Below are positions 28,661-38,841 of a stretch of 64,000 nucleotides of DNA, one piece after another. The notes below the pieces were generated by a model. The model was not told where the DNA came from. It searched no databases and worked only from the letters and a program-made list of their open reading frames with translations. Location of the stretch: assembly GCF_904846225.1 (NCBI RefSeq), contig NZ_CAJGZJ010000001.1:62001-126000 (forward strand), given 5' to 3'. Origin of the DNA: Psychrobacter immobilis (GTDB lineage Bacteria; Pseudomonadota; Gammaproteobacteria; Pseudomonadales; Moraxellaceae). The number at the start of each line of letters is the position of its first letter. The first letter of the stretch is position 1. The position numbers and the translations under genes were made by a program.

Positions 28661-28826
28661 GGGTAAGTGCTCATTTTTATTATAAAAACGAGCTAAATTT
28701 TCGTCAAATAACAACAACATGACAGATAATATAAATCTATAAATCAACCACTCAACATCGTTTGATATGCATTTAGCCTTTTTAGCACACTAAAACACTC
28801 ATTGATCTAGTTAGGATCGTGCCCTA
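28659..28826. repeat. Family A repeat, strongly diverged copy
   Basis: TAGGGTAAGTGCTCATTTTTATTATAAAAACGAG ... GGATCGTGCCCTA follows the family A plan with many substitutions. It abuts the 28345-28660 copy, sharing the boundary TA. It is older than the other copies to judge by divergence. Confidence 0.65.
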
Positions 28827-28964
28827 AGCAAAATTCTATAATGCAGTATGCAACAACACCAAACAAAAGAATACAAAATATTAAGTAAGCATCAAAAATA
28901 GTCTACCTGCTTTCCAACCATCACTTTTCATTCATTCACTTTCTCATATATTATAATGCCTATA

Positions 28965-29972
28965 TTAATCATTATTGTAAATATCAATTGGCACCTTAAA
29001 AAGCTTATTTGGCAACTCTCTTACCAGCTTTGGCACGAGATAACCTGGCAGTGCTGCTAGTAATGACCAATAAAGTTTGATTGATGACTGCTCGTCTTTA
29101 TCAAAATGAGCAGCACCAGCCACTTTATCTAGTACATGCAAATAATAAGGCAATACGCCAGCGGAAAACAAACGTTGGCTTAATTGCGTCTGAACCTCAA
29201 CGCTATCATTGATACCTTTTAATAGAACAGCTTGATTCAATAAAGTAATACCAGCAGCTCGTGCGCGCTGCAAATATTCTGACGTCAGCACATCGATTTC
29301 ATTGGCATGATTACAGTGGATCACCATCACGATATGACAGCGACTTTGGGACAACCTCTCCAACAACGCTTCATCTAAACGTGCTGGAATGACCACTGGC
29401 AAGCGAGTATGCAGTCGAATAGTGGTCAGTTGCGGGATGGACTCTAGCGTATCCAACCATGCAAACAAACGCCTATTTGTCACATTTAATGGATCGCCGC
29501 CACTCAAAATGACCTCATTAATCTCAGGATGTTCGGCAATATAGTTGACGATATTTTCTTTCGCATCGGCAGTTGGCATATTGGCACTATAATCGAAATG
29601 CTGACGAAAGCAGTAGCGACAGTGAATGGCGCAAGCACCCGTAATGGTCAATAACACTCTTGACTGATACTTATGGAGCATACCTTTAACTGGGTTCTGC
29701 GTATTCTCGCTCAAGGGATCCGCCACATAGCCCGTGACATTAACTTGCTCACGTTGATCTGGTAGTACTTGTTTTAATAAAGGATCATCACGATCACCGA
29801 TGGTCATTTTTGCCACAAATCCACGTGGTACTCGCAGCTCAAAATGCTTAGGCACATAGACGTTTTCGCGTAGTGATTCGAGCTTTAGGATACTAAGCAA
29901 CTCATCAACCGAGGTAATGGCTTCGGATAATTGCGTTTGCCAGTTTTTTTGTGTGATTAAATGGTTTATCAT
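28965..29972 (-). CDS. epmB: EF-P beta-lysylation protein, lysine 2,3-aminomutase family
   Basis: A radical SAM, PLP-dependent mutase that converts L-alpha-lysine to beta-lysine for attachment to elongation factor P by EpmA. The radical SAM cluster motif is CAIHCRYC (Cys114, 118, 121). The SAM loop EVILSGGDPL is near residue 155, and the PLP lysine region is near VLDKVAGAAHF. The 335-residue length matches EpmB, not the longer clostridial aminomutase. The divergent neighbour is efp, which supports the assignment. epmA is not in the window. Confidence 0.94.
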   Translation of the reverse strand: MINHLITQKNWQTQLSEAITSVDELLSILKLESLRENVYVPKHFELRVPRGFVAKMTIGDRDDPLLKQVLPDQREQVNVTGYVADPLSENTQNPVKGMLHKYQSRVLLTITGACAIHCRYCFRQHFDYSANMPTADAKENIVNYIAEHPEINEVILSGGDPLNVTNRRLFAWLDTLESIPQLTTIRLHTRLPVVIPARLDEALLERLSQSRCHIVMVIHCNHANEIDVLTSEYLQRARAAGITLLNQAVLLKGINDSVEVQTQLSQRLFSAGVLPYYLHVLDKVAGAAHFDKDEQSSIKLYWSLLAALPGYLVPKLVRELPNKLFKVPIDIYNND

Positions 29973-30128
29973 GACAGCCTACTATCTGTGCCTAAAAGGC
30001 GATATTATACGCCCTTATGGTGTACCCTATCAAAGTATACCAGTTACTCTCTGAGCACTCGGCGTAACAGCAGCTTTTTGTATAGTAAGCACAACCTATC
30101 ATCATATTTACAACCCTAGGAGTCTCTT

Positions 30129-30704
30129 GTGGCAAGTTTTTCTACTAATGAATTTAAAGCTGGTCTAAAAGTTATGCTTGATGGCAATCCTTGCGCCATC
30201 CTCGAAAACGAGTTTGTCAAACCAGGTAAAGGTCAAGCCTTTAACCGCGTCAAGTTGCGTAATCTTCGTAGTGGTAAAGTATTGGAACAAACGTTTAAAT
30301 CTGGCGACAGCTTAGAGGCCGCTGACGTGATGGATACTGAAATGAACTATCTATATAACGATGGTGAATTTTGGCATTTTATGCATCCTGAAAGCTTTGA
30401 GCAAATCCAAGCGGACAAAAACGCGCTGGGCGATGCACCTCAATGGCTAAAAGAAAACAGCAATGCACTATGCACTATTACTCTATTCAACGGCGCACCT
30501 CTATCAGTAACCCCGCCTAATTTTGTTGAATTGCAAATTACCGAAACGGATCCTGGCGTACGTGGTGACACCTCAGGTGGCGGCGGTAAGCCTGCCAAGC
30601 TAGAAACAGGCGCGGTCGTCCGTGTACCACTGTTTGTACAACAAGGTGAGTTTGTACGTGTCGATACTCGTACTGGTGACTATCAAACTCGAGTCAGCCA
30701 ATAG
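30129..30704 (+). CDS. efp: Elongation factor P
   Basis: EF-P relieves ribosome stalling at polyproline stretches. The three beta-barrel domains fit in 191 residues. The modified lysine is Lys34 in [15 protein letters not shown]. The C-terminal signature is [25 protein letters not shown], near residues 137-161. The start is GTG at 30129, with AGGAG 6-7 bases upstream. It is divergent from epmB across about 156 bases and ends before a clear terminator. Confidence 0.98.
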   Translation: MASFSTNEFKAGLKVMLDGNPCAILENEFVKPGKGQAFNRVKLRNLRSGKVLEQTFKSGDSLEAADVMDTEMNYLYNDGEFWHFMHPESFEQIQADKNALGDAPQWLKENSNALCTITLFNGAPLSVTPPNFVELQITETDPGVRGDTSGGGGKPAKLETGAVVRVPLFVQQGEFVRVDTRTGDYQTRVSQ

Positions 30705-30740
30705 CATGTAAAAGAATAGCTAGCTTCTATTTATTTTTCA

Positions 30741-30778
30741 AAAAAAACTGAACCGCTTAATAAGCGGTTCAGTTTTTT
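30741..30778 (+). terminator. Rho-independent terminator after efp
   Basis: A perfect stem AACTGAACCGCTTA / TAAGCGGTTCAGTT with a short loop, an A run before and a T run after. It could also act on the - strand. Confidence 0.93.
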
Positions 30779-30894
30779 GTTTATAGCCACTGTAATTACA
30801 TAACAATAATTACATGATAATAAGTATGTGAAAGTAACTACATAATAATGCCAGCCACTATGGATGACGTTTATTTGAAGCGTCTTTCAAACCG

Positions 30895-32736
30895 TTACTC
30901 TTCTAGTGATTGCTTTTGTATCAGCCAGTACTGTATCAACGCATTTAACTGCTCTTTTTTAAAAGGCTTGGTGCAATAATCCTGCATTCCCACCTTCAAG
31001 TATTTTTCGCGCTCGCCATCCATTGCATTGGCTGTCAAAGCAATAATCGGCGGTAATGATTGAGGGTCATAAAGTTCATGCAATTTAATGGTTGCCTGTA
31101 CACCATCCAAAATTGGCATATGATGATCCATCAAAATAATATCATAACGCTTAGGGAACAAAGCAAAAACTTCAATGGCTTGTTGTCCATCAGTGACATG
31201 CGTGACGGTATGGCCACCATTGTTGAGGGCTTTTTTAGCGATAATGGCATTGACAGCATCGTCTTCAACCAGCAGAATATGACCAGATAGCTCATGCATA
31301 GGCTCAATCAGGGTAAAGTCATTTGATTGTTGCCATGTCTCATAATGGTCTTCACTGATGGCGGGTAGAGGTAACAAAACGCTAAAAGTAGTGCCGACAC
31401 CCACTTCGCTATCTACATCGATATAACCACCCATCAAATCAACCAAAGACTTACAAACAGAGAGCCCAAGACCCGTTCCTCCATAGAGACGGTGCGTGAA
31501 TTTATCTGCTTGATCATAGGCATTAAATATCGCCTCCAATGATTCCGCTTTTATACCAACACCCGTATCTTTGACCTCAATACATAAGGTCATAATCTCT
31601 TGATTGACATTACCATTATCGACAGTACTGTTATCGACAGCATCGTCAGCAGTAATATGGCTCAAGCTATTTTTATGAACGTCTTTATTTTCAGTATAGT
31701 GTTTGTCAGTGCTATATCCATCATGATCTTTACAATCACAATTTGGCACGTGTTTGACATCAATGCTAACTCGCCCGCCCTCACGAGTGAATTTAATCGC
31801 GTTATTAACAAGGTTGGTTAAAATTTGTTTGAGACGGACAGGGTCGCCTTGTACATAAGGAGACAATGATTCAGTATAATGATAGCCTAAAATCAATCCG
31901 CGCTGACGGGCTTTTACGGCAAAGAGACTGACCACTTCATTGCACAATGCAGACAAGTTGACTGGAATAGCATCGATGGTCATTTTTCCAGACTCTACTT
32001 TCGATAAGTCTAAAATACCATTGATAATTGACATCAAATGCTCGTTAGAAACTTTGATGTTATCGACACATTCTTGTTGTTCTTTGCTGAGTTGAGTATC
32101 ACCCAGCATCTCTACCATACCAATAATGCCATTCATCGGTGTACGAATTTCATGGCTCATATTGGCCAAAAAATCTGATTTCATATCATTGGCATGTTTA
32201 GCATCGCGCTGTTTGTCTTGTAGCCGCAAAGCATCTGCTGCCATCATCGCAAATTGAGCCAATATCTTCGCTTGCGCTTCATCAAAGTGATGGTTAGGCT
32301 TCATATCCATTAAACACAATGAGCCCAAACGATAGCTTTTATGATCCTCATAAAAAATAATTGGCGCGCCAGCATAAAACCGCAAATGAGGATCGTCTGT
32401 CACTAATGGGTTATCGCTAAAACGACTGTCTTTTGATAGATTTGGTACGACGAAAACGTCATTAGAGAGTACTGTATAATTACAAATAGCAACTTCGCGC
32501 GTTGTTCTACAGGTATCACCAAGTCCACAAACGGATTTTAAGTACTGTGTCTCTTCATCCATAAATGTGATCGTAACGACGGGCATGTCAAAAAACAACT
32601 TTGCAAGATCAACAATACGTCTAAATGCAGGCTCATCATTATTATTAAGCACTTGATACTTTCTCAGCTTATTGATGCGTTCTGCTTCGTCTACCGCTAC
32701 TGGGTAATTGGTTTTAGGTGAGTTAAGTATAGACAC
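30895..32736 (-). CDS. Soluble hybrid sensor histidine kinase (GAF-HisKA-HATPase-REC)
   Basis: A GAF-type domain spans residues 25-175 ([25 protein letters not shown]). The H-box is [19 protein letters not shown] near residue 200. The ATP-binding boxes are [17 protein letters not shown] and [21 protein letters not shown]-terminal receiver spans residues 490-605 with the phospho-acceptor Asp in [14 protein letters not shown]. No membrane segment is seen, so the signal is cytosolic. An acidic His/Asp-rich loop interrupts the ATPase domain near residues 335-375. It starts 21 bases after the tcdA stop and is probably co-transcribed. No output regulator is adjacent. Confidence 0.9.
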   Translation of the reverse strand: MSILNSPKTNYPVAVDEAERINKLRKYQVLNNNDEPAFRRIVDLAKLFFDMPVVTITFMDEETQYLKSVCGLGDTCRTTREVAICNYTVLSNDVFVVPNLSKDSRFSDNPLVTDDPHLRFYAGAPIIFYEDHKSYRLGSLCLMDMKPNHHFDEAQAKILAQFAMMAADALRLQDKQRDAKHANDMKSDFLANMSHEIRTPMNGIIGMVEMLGDTQLSKEQQECVDNIKVSNEHLMSIINGILDLSKVESGKMTIDAIPVNLSALCNEVVSLFAVKARQRGLILGYHYTESLSPYVQGDPVRLKQILTNLVNNAIKFTREGGRVSIDVKHVPNCDCKDHDGYSTDKHYTENKDVHKNSLSHITADDAVDNSTVDNGNVNQEIMTLCIEVKDTGVGIKAESLEAIFNAYDQADKFTHRLYGGTGLGLSVCKSLVDLMGGYIDVDSEVGVGTTFSVLLPLPAISEDHYETWQQSNDFTLIEPMHELSGHILLVEDDAVNAIIAKKALNNGGHTVTHVTDGQQAIEVFALFPKRYDIILMDHHMPILDGVQATIKLHELYDPQSLPPIIALTANAMDGEREKYLKVGMQDYCTKPFKKEQLNALIQYWLIQKQSLEE

Positions 32737-32757
32737 AATAGACTCCCTTAAGTAATG

Positions 32758-33639
32758 TCAGATGCTCGGCTTTATGCTTGTCTGTTTTATTAAAAGCTGT
32801 AACGCTTCGCTCACCATCATCATCGCTACAACGGAGGTAACAACGACTGCTGAGCCGTAACCGCCGCAATGTAATCCACCTGTTTGACAGCTTTTATCTA
32901 CGCGAGGTGGCTCTGTAGAATAAACACATTTAATCCCGAATTTTTCTTTTAGCGCACTATTGATGCCTTTTTCATGACGTAGTTTGTTGCGTAATTTGGC
33001 AAGTAATGGATCTTGGTAACTCTCACGTAGATCGCTTACCCTAATTTGACTTGGATCTATTTTGCCACCCGCTCCGCCTGCACAGACCAGCTTGAGTTTA
33101 TTAAAACGGCAATGAAGGGCAATGGCCAACTTGGCATTCATGTCATCTACGCAGTCTAATATCACAATTGGCTTGCCTTGATCAGCCGCAGTTTTTGCTT
33201 CATGACGGCTTGGCAATAGTGTTTCTATATTATCTACTGTCAAAAAATCATCAATTAAGTTTAAGCTGACTTTGGGATTGATCTCACGCATACGTGTTGC
33301 CATCGCTGCGATTTTACTTTGACCAAAGGTGCTGTCTAACGCTGGTAACTGCCGATTGACGTTTGAGGCAACCAGCACATCCAAATCAATCAAAGTAATC
33401 GTGCCGACTGCTGTTCGAGCCAATGCTTCTGCTGCCCAAGAACCAACGCCGCCCACGCCAATAACATAGACATGAGCGTCAGCGAAAGTATTAACGGATG
33501 CAGCGCCATAAAGCGTTTTTGTGCCTTGAAAACGGCGTTCATATTGATCGCTACTTTCTTCTGTCACCTCTTGTATGACAGCATTTTCAGTGACGAGCGT
33601 CTCTGTTATTGGCTGCTCAAATAGTCGTGTTTCACTCAT
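32758..33639 (-). CDS. tcdA: tRNA threonylcarbamoyladenosine dehydratase
   Basis: A ThiF/E1-like enzyme that cyclises t6A37 of tRNA to ct6A using ATP. The nucleotide loop is VYVIGVGGVGSWAAEALAR near residue 56. LIDLDVLVASNVNRQLPAL is the ATP-contacting block, and the C-terminal CQTGGLHCGGYGSAV region is typical of TcdA (formerly CsdL/YgdL). 293 residues, with a 40-residue N-terminal extension compared with E. coli. Confidence 0.93.
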   Translation of the reverse strand: MSETRLFEQPITETLVTENAVIQEVTEESSDQYERRFQGTKTLYGAASVNTFADAHVYVIGVGGVGSWAAEALARTAVGTITLIDLDVLVASNVNRQLPALDSTFGQSKIAAMATRMREINPKVSLNLIDDFLTVDNIETLLPSRHEAKTAADQGKPIVILDCVDDMNAKLAIALHCRFNKLKLVCAGGAGGKIDPSQIRVSDLRESYQDPLLAKLRNKLRHEKGINSALKEKFGIKCVYSTEPPRVDKSCQTGGLHCGGYGSAVVVTSVVAMMMVSEALQLLIKQTSIKPSI

Positions 33640-33782
33640 ACCGGTTATGTGCTCTTTTATTTTGAATCATTTTAGTTGTTTTTTCTTTAGCGACTATTAA
33701 TCTATTTAAATACTGTTGGTTTATGCATTGGCTATTTCAAGAAATACCAGTAAAAAATGATAACCTATAGCGTGCATAACCA

Positions 33783-34766
33783 TTATGTTGGATAAGTCCA
33801 TGTCGTCTGCAAAGCCGTACAACTGTTATGCCATAACTGCTCAGCAAGGATAGAGGGCGGCACATCAAGCAATTCACTTAGGCTAAGCAATACCCATGGC
33901 AAATTGGCTGGTACGTTTCTATCGTGGGCAGGTGTATCGCCACATTTATCGCCTTGCCTTGATACGAGCTCAGATGAATTTTCATCTAAATTCTGACACA
34001 TAATAGGTGTCATATCTGGACAGTCTGTCTCTATCACCAAGCACTCAATGCCATGACTATCAACCGCTGCTTGAATAGCGCGGCGTAATTTTTTGGCATT
34101 TGGATTGGTGACTTGACCCGTAACACCAAGCTTAAAACCTAACGCCACAAATGCCTTTGCTTCTTGCGCGCCGCCACTGAAACTATGGGCGATACCGCCC
34201 AACTTGTGCGCATCATAATCATGTGCTTTTAGTATGGCCAACGCTTCTGCGTGTGCCTTACGAATATGCAGCATCACTGGCAGATGATGCGTCACTGCGA
34301 TATCCAATTGCGCCTTAAAAAATCGCTTTTGTTTATCAAATACATCTGGCTCTTTCATAGCATCGGTGAAGGTATCCAAGCCGATCTCACCAATAGCTAA
34401 GGGGCGATTTTCAGTAATCATCTTTGCCATGTCTTTGAGATGGTCATCGCTGTGCTGTTCAATATAAAAAGGATGCAAACCTAACGCAATATGGATATCA
34501 GTATGTGATTTATCTTGGATAGAACCTGCTACTGTAGGAGATTGCGACATCTGATCAAGCAGTTTCTTGGTCTCATACATACGCTCAAAATGCGTATGCA
34601 AATAACCCACTAATACCAGATGACATACGCCCTGCTCATAAGTCTTCTGTGCCAATATTTCTCTATCATCATCAAATATTGGCGCGTCAAAATGAGTATG
34701 CGTATCAATCAAAGGATAAATACTGGGTAATATCTGTTTCGTTATTTTGGATGAATCAGCGATCAT
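33783..34766 (-). CDS. TatD-family metal-dependent hydrolase
   Basis: A TIM-barrel nuclease-like hydrolase. Metal motifs: LIDTHTHFDAP near residue 20, AIGEIGLDTF near residue 125, LPVMLHIRKAHAEAL near residue 165, AHSFSGG near residue 200, and ETDCPDMTP near residue 245. The 327-residue length exceeds the usual 260 through an insert after DCPDMTP and extra residues near 70-85. TatD relatives have 3'-5' DNase or D-aminoacyl-tRNA deacylase activity; which applies here is unclear. Confidence 0.87.
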   Translation of the reverse strand: MIADSSKITKQILPSIYPLIDTHTHFDAPIFDDDREILAQKTYEQGVCHLVLVGYLHTHFERMYETKKLLDQMSQSPTVAGSIQDKSHTDIHIALGLHPFYIEQHSDDHLKDMAKMITENRPLAIGEIGLDTFTDAMKEPDVFDKQKRFFKAQLDIAVTHHLPVMLHIRKAHAEALAILKAHDYDAHKLGGIAHSFSGGAQEAKAFVALGFKLGVTGQVTNPNAKKLRRAIQAAVDSHGIECLVIETDCPDMTPIMCQNLDENSSELVSRQGDKCGDTPAHDRNVPANLPWVLLSLSELLDVPPSILAEQLWHNSCTALQTTWTYPT

Positions 34767-34939
34767 TGATAGGCTCCAAAATTAATATTTTTATCTAAGA
34801 ATTTCTTTATTGCCAATTTTATAAAAACATTTAAATTAATAATTAATTGATGAATAGCTACTTTCGCTTTTATAAAAAAACACTGGTATAAAAAAGCACT
34901 AGAAAAATTTTATTATTATAGTTTCTGCTTAAATTTTAT

Positions 34940-35110
34940 TTAATCAAAATCAACATTATTATTGGTTTTAACATTGCCATTATCCGTTTTAACATTGTTG
35001 TTCTCAGACAGTTTTACATCAGCCTTTGGACTGCTGCGCCGAGGGATAATCAATAACGCCATCGCAACAGTACCTAATAAAAACCATTTTCTTTTATTTG
35101 TGGCAGTCAT
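34940..35110 (-). CDS. Small single-pass membrane protein, hypothetical
   Basis: A 56-residue frame: MTATNKRKWFLLGTVAMALL and then an Asn/Lys/Val-rich tail with the repeated tripeptide NVK. One hydrophobic segment at residues 9-22 with positive residues before it suggests an inner-membrane anchor with the tail outside. AGGGAG lies 10 bases upstream of the ATG. Nothing else is recognised; the expression evidence is only the ribosome site. Confidence 0.5.
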   Translation of the reverse strand: MTATNKRKWFLLGTVAMALLIIPRRSSPKADVKLSENNNVKTDNGNVKTNNNVDFD

Positions 35111-35196
35111 TACTCTTTTTCTCCCTACGTCTATATCATAGCCTATAATATTTATCTGTCATTGTTCATATCAGTGTTCATAATTACTATCTAATT

Positions 35197-35294
35197 ATTA
35201 TTTATTATACCGAGATATAAAAATGGCTGTGTTTATCTGTGTTATAAATACGCAAGCTAATGTACGGTATAAATATTATTTATTATACCGTGCA
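35197..35294. repeat. Short duplicated AT-rich motif and hairpin
   Basis: TATTTATTATACCG occurs at about 35199 and again near 35277. The second copy forms a hairpin with TGTACGGTATAA at 35261 (stem of 12 with one G-T pair). It may be a terminator relic or repeat remnant. Confidence 0.4.
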
Positions 35295-35330
35295 TCTAAG
35301 GATTGCGATAACAAGAAAAAATTGCTGGAT

Positions 35331-35503
35331 TAGGGCGTGTCCTTATTTTAAGAATAGTCATAAAAATGAGATAAATTGCCGTCAAACAAGGAAAATAGCG
35401 CAAATAATATCGGGATATTAATCAGCTATTTGACGACGTTTGGCAAAATTTAACCATTTTTAGCCCATTTAGATACAATCGCTTGAATTGAGGACACGCC
35501 CTA
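35331..35503. repeat. Family A repeat, full-length copy (173 bp)
   Basis: It starts TAGGGCGTGTCCTTATTTTAAG and ends GAATTGAGGACACGCCCTA. It is near identical to the copy at 59405. It lies 29 bases from the end of gspD. Confidence 0.92.
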
Positions 35504-35532
35504 ATAAATCATTGATAAAAATTATTGAAATA

Positions 35533-37782
35533 TTAACGATTTAAGGGATAAGTTGTAATGCCACTGCTAGGCGTATTTACCTTCGTGAAACCCTGAGGTG
35601 CAGCTTTTGGCGTTTGATCGCGCTTAGGAACAAGAGGATTAAGCGGCATCAGTTCGTAATCTGCGCTAACGTTGCCATTCCAACCTTCTGTCCCACTCAA
35701 AGGCAGTTGTTTAATCGTACCATTTTTATCAATAACCAGCTGCAATACGCGCATCTGATTAAACTTACGCTCAGTGACGCTAGCGACCGCGCCGCCATCA
35801 CGAAGGATGGTTGGTTGTAAAAATATGATTAAGTTACTCTTTTGCGTTGTATCATTATCAGAGCGGAACAAGCGACCAATGAGGGGCACATTACCCAAGC
35901 CTGGGACTTTTTGTTGGCGAGTTGTGGTATTGTCACGCATCAAGCCTCCAAGAGCAATGGTCTGCTGATCGTCGGCTAAAATGGTTGTATTGATCAGGCT
36001 TTTATTGGTAATTAAACCACTTGCATTGCCAGTACTGCCGGGCACCACTGACGAGACTTCTTGCGAGACTTCTAGGCGTACTGTGCCATTGTCACCAATA
36101 TGCGGTATCACATTAAGGTTAATACCAATATCCTGACGGTCAATGGTCTGGAACGGGTTGTTTGAATTATTGCCACTGGTGGTAAAAGAGCCTGTGACAA
36201 AAGGCACGTTTTGACCGACTAAAATACTGGCTTTTTCATTATCCAATGTCAAAATCGATGGCATAGACAGTAGATTTGCGCTGGTAGAAGAGTCAAGTGC
36301 TTGCAAGATAGCTCCATAAAACTGAGCATTGCCGTTGCTATCTTTGCTACTATCACCGATGCCAATCAAAGCGCCCGCTATCGAGCTTGCTGCTGCACTA
36401 ATACCCGCTGTACTGCCACCTAAAGCGGCTGCCGCAAGAGAAGCCGCACTCGCACCCACGTTATTAAAGTTGACGACGCCATAACCACTATTGGCATTGC
36501 CGAGCGCCCACTGCACACCAAGTTGGGTCGCATCATCGCCTGAAACTTCCACAATAGCGGCTTGAATCAATACTTGCGCACGGCGATTGTCTAACTGGTT
36601 GACGGCATCTTCAATCTCAAACATTAGCTCAGGCGCTGCATTGACGATGACTGCGTTCTGGGTTTCATCAGCGATAATACTAAAAGGTCTGCCGCCAATA
36701 CCTGTACTCGCACCACTTCCTGAGCTTGTGCTCGATGCAGCAGAGGTCGCAGCACTATTATTATTAATACTACTTGCCTCATTAGACAAGGTAGACCCTG
36801 CACTACTCGCATCATTCAATGATGCTGACTCCAAAGAGGAAGTTTCACCCGTGCTATTAATCGATTGATTAGCGAGCAACCCACGCAGCATTTCAGCAAT
36901 GTGACCTGCACTGGCATATTTTAATCGGAAGACCCGCAGACCACTCAAGCGTCTGGTAGGCGTCGTATCCAATTGATTGACCATTTCTTGAACTTTAGCA
37001 ATCATCTCTGGACTGCCTTTAACCAACAGTCGATCACTAGAGGTATCAGCAATGACTTTGAGTTGATTAGTCGCCCCTTGTGCTTGTCCAGTGCCGGCAC
37101 TCAACACCAGAGCGCTGATCAAGTCCATCATGCGCTCGGCATCGACATGGCGCAGCGTTATCACGCGTAAGCTATCATTGACATTACTGTCTAAATCACG
37201 AATAAGCTCTGTTAATTGGTTCAGACTGTCTGCACGATCGGACAATACCAATGCGTTAACACCAGGGACGGCGGCGGCATGAGCGGATTGCGGCATCAGT
37301 GGACGAATCACACCCAGTACTTCTGCCGCTTGGGTATTGGTCAAATAAATAACGCGAGTGGCCAGCGCCTCACCAACGCTATCACCGCGCAAATCCACCG
37401 CCACGCCAGATTGTTTGGCGACATTGTCTGGTACCAGTTTGATGGTCGTTCCCGACTCAATCGCTGCTACACCGTTCACTTGCATCACGCTTAAAAACAG
37501 CTGATAAATTTCATCACGAGACAAGGCTTTATTGGATATCACCGTTACATTACCATTGATACGTGGATCAAGGACAAAGTTCTGGTCAGTGATGGTTGCC
37601 ACCTCATTGATGAAGGCTTTGATATCGGCATCTTGTAGGTTGACCTTCCAGCTCTCAGCACTGGCAAGACCGGTACTGGCAGCCCACAAAGGCACTGCTA
37701 TGCAAAGAGGACGACACAGTCGCATCAGACGCTGCAAGATATGATGCAAAGGCGTGACTGTAAAATTATGAGAACTTACCAT
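35533..37782 (-). CDS. gspD: Type II secretion system secretin
   Basis: The outer-membrane channel of the type II secretion system. A signal peptide covers roughly residues 18-42 (LCIAVPLWAASTGLASAE). The N0 domain begins WKVNLQDADIKAFINEVATITDQNF, and N1-N3 domains follow. A Ser/Asn/Ala-rich linker is at residues 310-355. The secretin core is near 395-660 with VPLLGNVPLIGRLFRS-type signature (VPGLGNVPLIGRLF) near residue 635. The protein has 749 residues. It is third in gspN-gspC-gspD. The other gsp genes are not in the window, as is usual for the dispersed T2SS of Moraxellaceae. Confidence 0.95.
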   Translation of the reverse strand: MVSSHNFTVTPLHHILQRLMRLCRPLCIAVPLWAASTGLASAESWKVNLQDADIKAFINEVATITDQNFVLDPRINGNVTVISNKALSRDEIYQLFLSVMQVNGVAAIESGTTIKLVPDNVAKQSGVAVDLRGDSVGEALATRVIYLTNTQAAEVLGVIRPLMPQSAHAAAVPGVNALVLSDRADSLNQLTELIRDLDSNVNDSLRVITLRHVDAERMMDLISALVLSAGTGQAQGATNQLKVIADTSSDRLLVKGSPEMIAKVQEMVNQLDTTPTRRLSGLRVFRLKYASAGHIAEMLRGLLANQSINSTGETSSLESASLNDASSAGSTLSNEASSINNNSAATSAASSTSSGSGASTGIGGRPFSIIADETQNAVIVNAAPELMFEIEDAVNQLDNRRAQVLIQAAIVEVSGDDATQLGVQWALGNANSGYGVVNFNNVGASAASLAAAALGGSTAGISAAASSIAGALIGIGDSSKDSNGNAQFYGAILQALDSSTSANLLSMPSILTLDNEKASILVGQNVPFVTGSFTTSGNNSNNPFQTIDRQDIGINLNVIPHIGDNGTVRLEVSQEVSSVVPGSTGNASGLITNKSLINTTILADDQQTIALGGLMRDNTTTRQQKVPGLGNVPLIGRLFRSDNDTTQKSNLIIFLQPTILRDGGAVASVTERKFNQMRVLQLVIDKNGTIKQLPLSGTEGWNGNVSADYELMPLNPLVPKRDQTPKAAPQGFTKVNTPSSGITTYPLNR

Positions 37783-37944
37783 ATTGATGATTACCTACAG
37801 TGATGTCGCTTAGTATGTGCTGAATTTAGTATGTGCTGAGAGTGCTCAGTTAGCGCATTGCCACAATAGCACTAACCGAATGCTTATATGTTTAAACCAA
37901 ATGCTTGTACATTTAAAATAAGATTGTTAACCCATTTATTGAGC

Positions 37945-38838
37945 CTAAAATTGCTGACGAATGGTAATGACTTGCTCGCCACGTTTCACCTCTATTTGCG
38001 CCGATCCTGATTGCTGTACTTGTTTTAGCACACCAGCATCTTGTGCAGGATTGTTACCCACACTTTGACCATTTACGGTTAATACCTGATCGCCTGGCTC
38101 AAGTCCTAGGCGATTACGCAGCTTAGCCGGCATCGCTGCCGTCACTTGATAGTTTTCACCTGACGCCATCACACCCATTCTGCTTAAATAGCTGGCAGGG
38201 TTCTCTTGCAACGCCGTGACCGCCTCATCGATTGCAGATTGCGCGTTATTCTCGCTACTAGGCTCAGCTGACTCAGCATCAGTATTTTGCGCGGGCTGAG
38301 GGACAGTAGGTAACATGCTGTTGTCTGGCAAGCGCTGGTTGCTAACGGCACCTGCGATCATGTCGCTTTGGTCTAATGGCATCGCTTTTGGCAGGCTAAT
38401 GACGGTTTGTTTATCACTAGAATCAGCGATGATAACCGAATCCCAATCGACAGCGACAAGCGTAAAGCCGCTGTCTTTTAGGCTATCACCGATACGATAA
38501 TTTTTTACTTCACCATTAACGTCCAGTAGTGCTGAAGATAGGCTCTCAGGTATGGCAAGCAGCACCCCTTTCAAACCAACATTGGGCGGCGGCTGTACTG
38601 CTGCTGCAATAGGATCGGGATCAGCGAAAATAGCGAATAGGCTACTGTAATCTTTGCCAGATGAAGCCGAATTTTGCAAAGGTGCTAGCGGCAGTGTAGG
38701 CGCTAATGGCGCCGCCAGCAGCAGCCATAATAATCGCGCTGCTGTCCAGCATAACCAAGCAATTGCCAATAGCAACAGCCAGCCTGAGAAGCGATTGACA
38801 GTATTAAGCACAGGTTTTAAATTTGTAGAGACATTCAT
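37945..38838 (-). CDS. gspC: Type II secretion system protein C
   Basis: An inner-membrane link between the platform and the secretin. One membrane segment lies at residues 18-42 (GWLLLLAIAWLCWTAARLLW). The homology region is near 95-150 (VGLKGVLLAIPESLSSALL). A C-terminal PDZ domain covers about residues 210-297 (RLGLEPGDQVLTVNGQSV). 297 residues. Its start is 3 bases after the gspN stop. Confidence 0.93.
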   Translation of the reverse strand: MNVSTNLKPVLNTVNRFSGWLLLLAIAWLCWTAARLLWLLLAAPLAPTLPLAPLQNSASSGKDYSSLFAIFADPDPIAAAVQPPPNVGLKGVLLAIPESLSSALLDVNGEVKNYRIGDSLKDSGFTLVAVDWDSVIIADSSDKQTVISLPKAMPLDQSDMIAGAVSNQRLPDNSMLPTVPQPAQNTDAESAEPSSENNAQSAIDEAVTALQENPASYLSRMGVMASGENYQVTAAMPAKLRNRLGLEPGDQVLTVNGQSVGNNPAQDAGVLKQVQQSGSAQIEVKRGEQVITIRQQF

Positions 38839-38841
38839 TAT

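Noticed and set aside
28345..28826. CRISPR-like array because of closely spaced repeats
   Set aside because: The repeats are 140-173 bases, differ in family and have no regular spacers or cas genes nearby.
37800..37900. Short direct repeats (TTAGTATGTGCTGA twice) upstream of gspD
   Set aside because: Only two short copies, with no clear link to a known site; probably chance or a small duplication.
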